A DNA stretch of 64,000 bases from assembly GCA_026702845.1 (NCBI GenBank), contig JADCLS010000006.1, positions 124,001-188,000 of the forward strand. Reading direction: 5' to 3'. Origin of the DNA: Candidatus Heimdallarchaeota archaeon (GTDB lineage Archaea; Asgardarchaeota; Heimdallarchaeia; Heimdallarchaeales; Kariarchaeaceae). Below the pieces are notes generated by a model. It saw only the letters and a program-made list of their open reading frames with translations, was not told the DNA's origin and searched no databases. The position numbers and the translations under genes are program-made. The stretch's first letter is position 1, and each line of letters opens with the position of its first letter. Below are positions 63,525-64,000 of this stretch, one piece after another.

Positions 63525-63932
63525 CTATTTGGAAACAATATAATTGAACTCTTTCCTGTTTGACCACCAAATACCTACCTTTGTAAATAAAGATATATGA
63601 TCCTTTGTTACAATCTCCACTGTATCTTTATTGGCAACGACATATTGTAGTCTATCGAGTTCGATCTCTTGCTTTCCATCAGCATCTAATAAAATTAACT
63701 TATCATCAAAAACCTCTTCTAGGGTTCCTGCTAGAGAAACATCAAAATTATCCTTTGTATAGATAGTTATCTTACTATTTTGGAGTGATTTCAACAAATC
63801 AAGTTGTTCGCTTATTCTCTCCTTTCTTGTTTCAAAACCTAGAGGAGAAAATGAAACTATGATATCAGAACCACGTACTGTCTCGTCATTTAGCTCAATG
63901 ATTGAATCTGACCACGTAGATCCAAACTCCAT
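63525..63932 (-). CDS. Hypothetical beta-rich protein
   Basis: 135 residues. After an acidic head, KITIYTKDNFDVSLAGTLEE, DKLILLDADGKQEIELDRLQ and VVANKDTVEIVTKDHIS form alternating strands, similar in spacing to small Sm- or PRC-barrel-like sheets, but no signature is definite. No signal peptide. The 200 bases upstream (to 64000) hold no recognisable gene. Confidence 0.4.
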   Translation of the reverse strand: MEFGSTWSDSIIELNDETVRGSDIIVSFSPLGFETRKERISEQLDLLKSLQNSKITIYTKDNFDVSLAGTLEEVFDDKLILLDADGKQEIELDRLQYVVANKDTVEIVTKDHISLFTKVGIWWSNRKEFNYIVSK

Positions 63933-64000
63933 AGATTTTACGGTTTTTAGCCTGGATACACCTTTATTGAAATATATAACTTCCTTTCCTATTAGATGCT

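Noticed and set aside
1..64000. tRNA, rRNA, CRISPR arrays, transposases, integrases
   Set aside because: Looked for T-arm GGTTCGAATCC-type sequence, regularly spaced direct repeats and transposase or integrase motifs on both strands; none was convincing.

Overview
The window reads as a chromosomal segment of an Asgard archaeon, most likely a Heimdallarchaeia relative. It is AT-rich and densely packed, and it carries archaeal markers: Orc1/Cdc6, deoxyhypusine synthase, QueC, Mrp-type ATPase, ribbon-helix-helix regulators, and TATA boxes about 22-28 bases before start codons with usually no Shine-Dalgarno. It also carries eukaryote-like proteins: a profilin, a Ras/Rab-type GTPase with a long N-terminal extension, several longin/roadblock-like domains including one that seems joined to a DENN-like half, a CAAX-type M48 protease, HflX and SPFH proteins. 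No tRNA, rRNA, CRISPR array, insertion sequence or prophage was recognised. The lineage call is inference from gene content, not from a marker-gene tree.

Layout. 1-9.1 kb: a partial six-hairpin glycosidase-like protein, an FMN-binding protein, a hotdog thioesterase, a cytidine deaminase with a TerB-like tail, two tandem 7-TM proteins with a longin-like C-terminus, CheB with a degenerate receiver, and MsrA. 9.1-13.8 kb: a large polytopic membrane protein, a TerB-like protein, a GIY-YIG-like protein and HflX. 13.9-26.4 kb: a loose purine/one-carbon cluster (purM, folD, purN, purF, purD) interspersed with a hybrid sensor kinase, a DUF362 ferredoxin protein, an SPFH protein and a GyrI-like protein. 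26.5-29.4 kb: orc1/cdc6 followed by a gene-free 0.9 kb AT-rich stretch that is a candidate replication origin, then a small RHH protein and an LRR protein.

29.6-39.2 kb: EamA transporter, queC, a 992-residue protein with a longin-like N-terminus, an MFS transporter, a RibB homologue that has lost its catalytic residues, a YggU protein and the profilin. 39.3-46.7 kb: a secreted protein and a truncated subtilase, HsmA, a two-gene ECF transporter module, a helical-repeat protein, deoxyhypusine synthase and membrane proteins. 46.8-54.4 kb: enolase, RHH protein, MCP, Ras-like GTPase, phosphoribosyltransferase, coiled-coil protein, Mrp ATPase and a winged-helix-like protein. 54.4-64 kb: a gap with a probable structured RNA, a coiled-coil protein, NAD kinase, a nuclease-fold-like protein, a 59-residue Cys-rich protein, an FAH-family enzyme, EamA, a HAD hydrolase, the longin-DENN-like protein and an M48 protease.

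Most genes appear to be single transcription units, often tail-to-tail with overlaps of a few bases. The purine genes and FolD would share the 10-formyl-tetrahydrofolate supply. CheB, the MCP and the hybrid kinase point to signal transduction. The profilin, the GTPase and the longin-like proteins are the parts most relevant to the cytoskeleton and membrane systems of Asgard archaea. Starts were chosen partly from TATA-box spacing, which in several cases moves them inside the longest reading frame.
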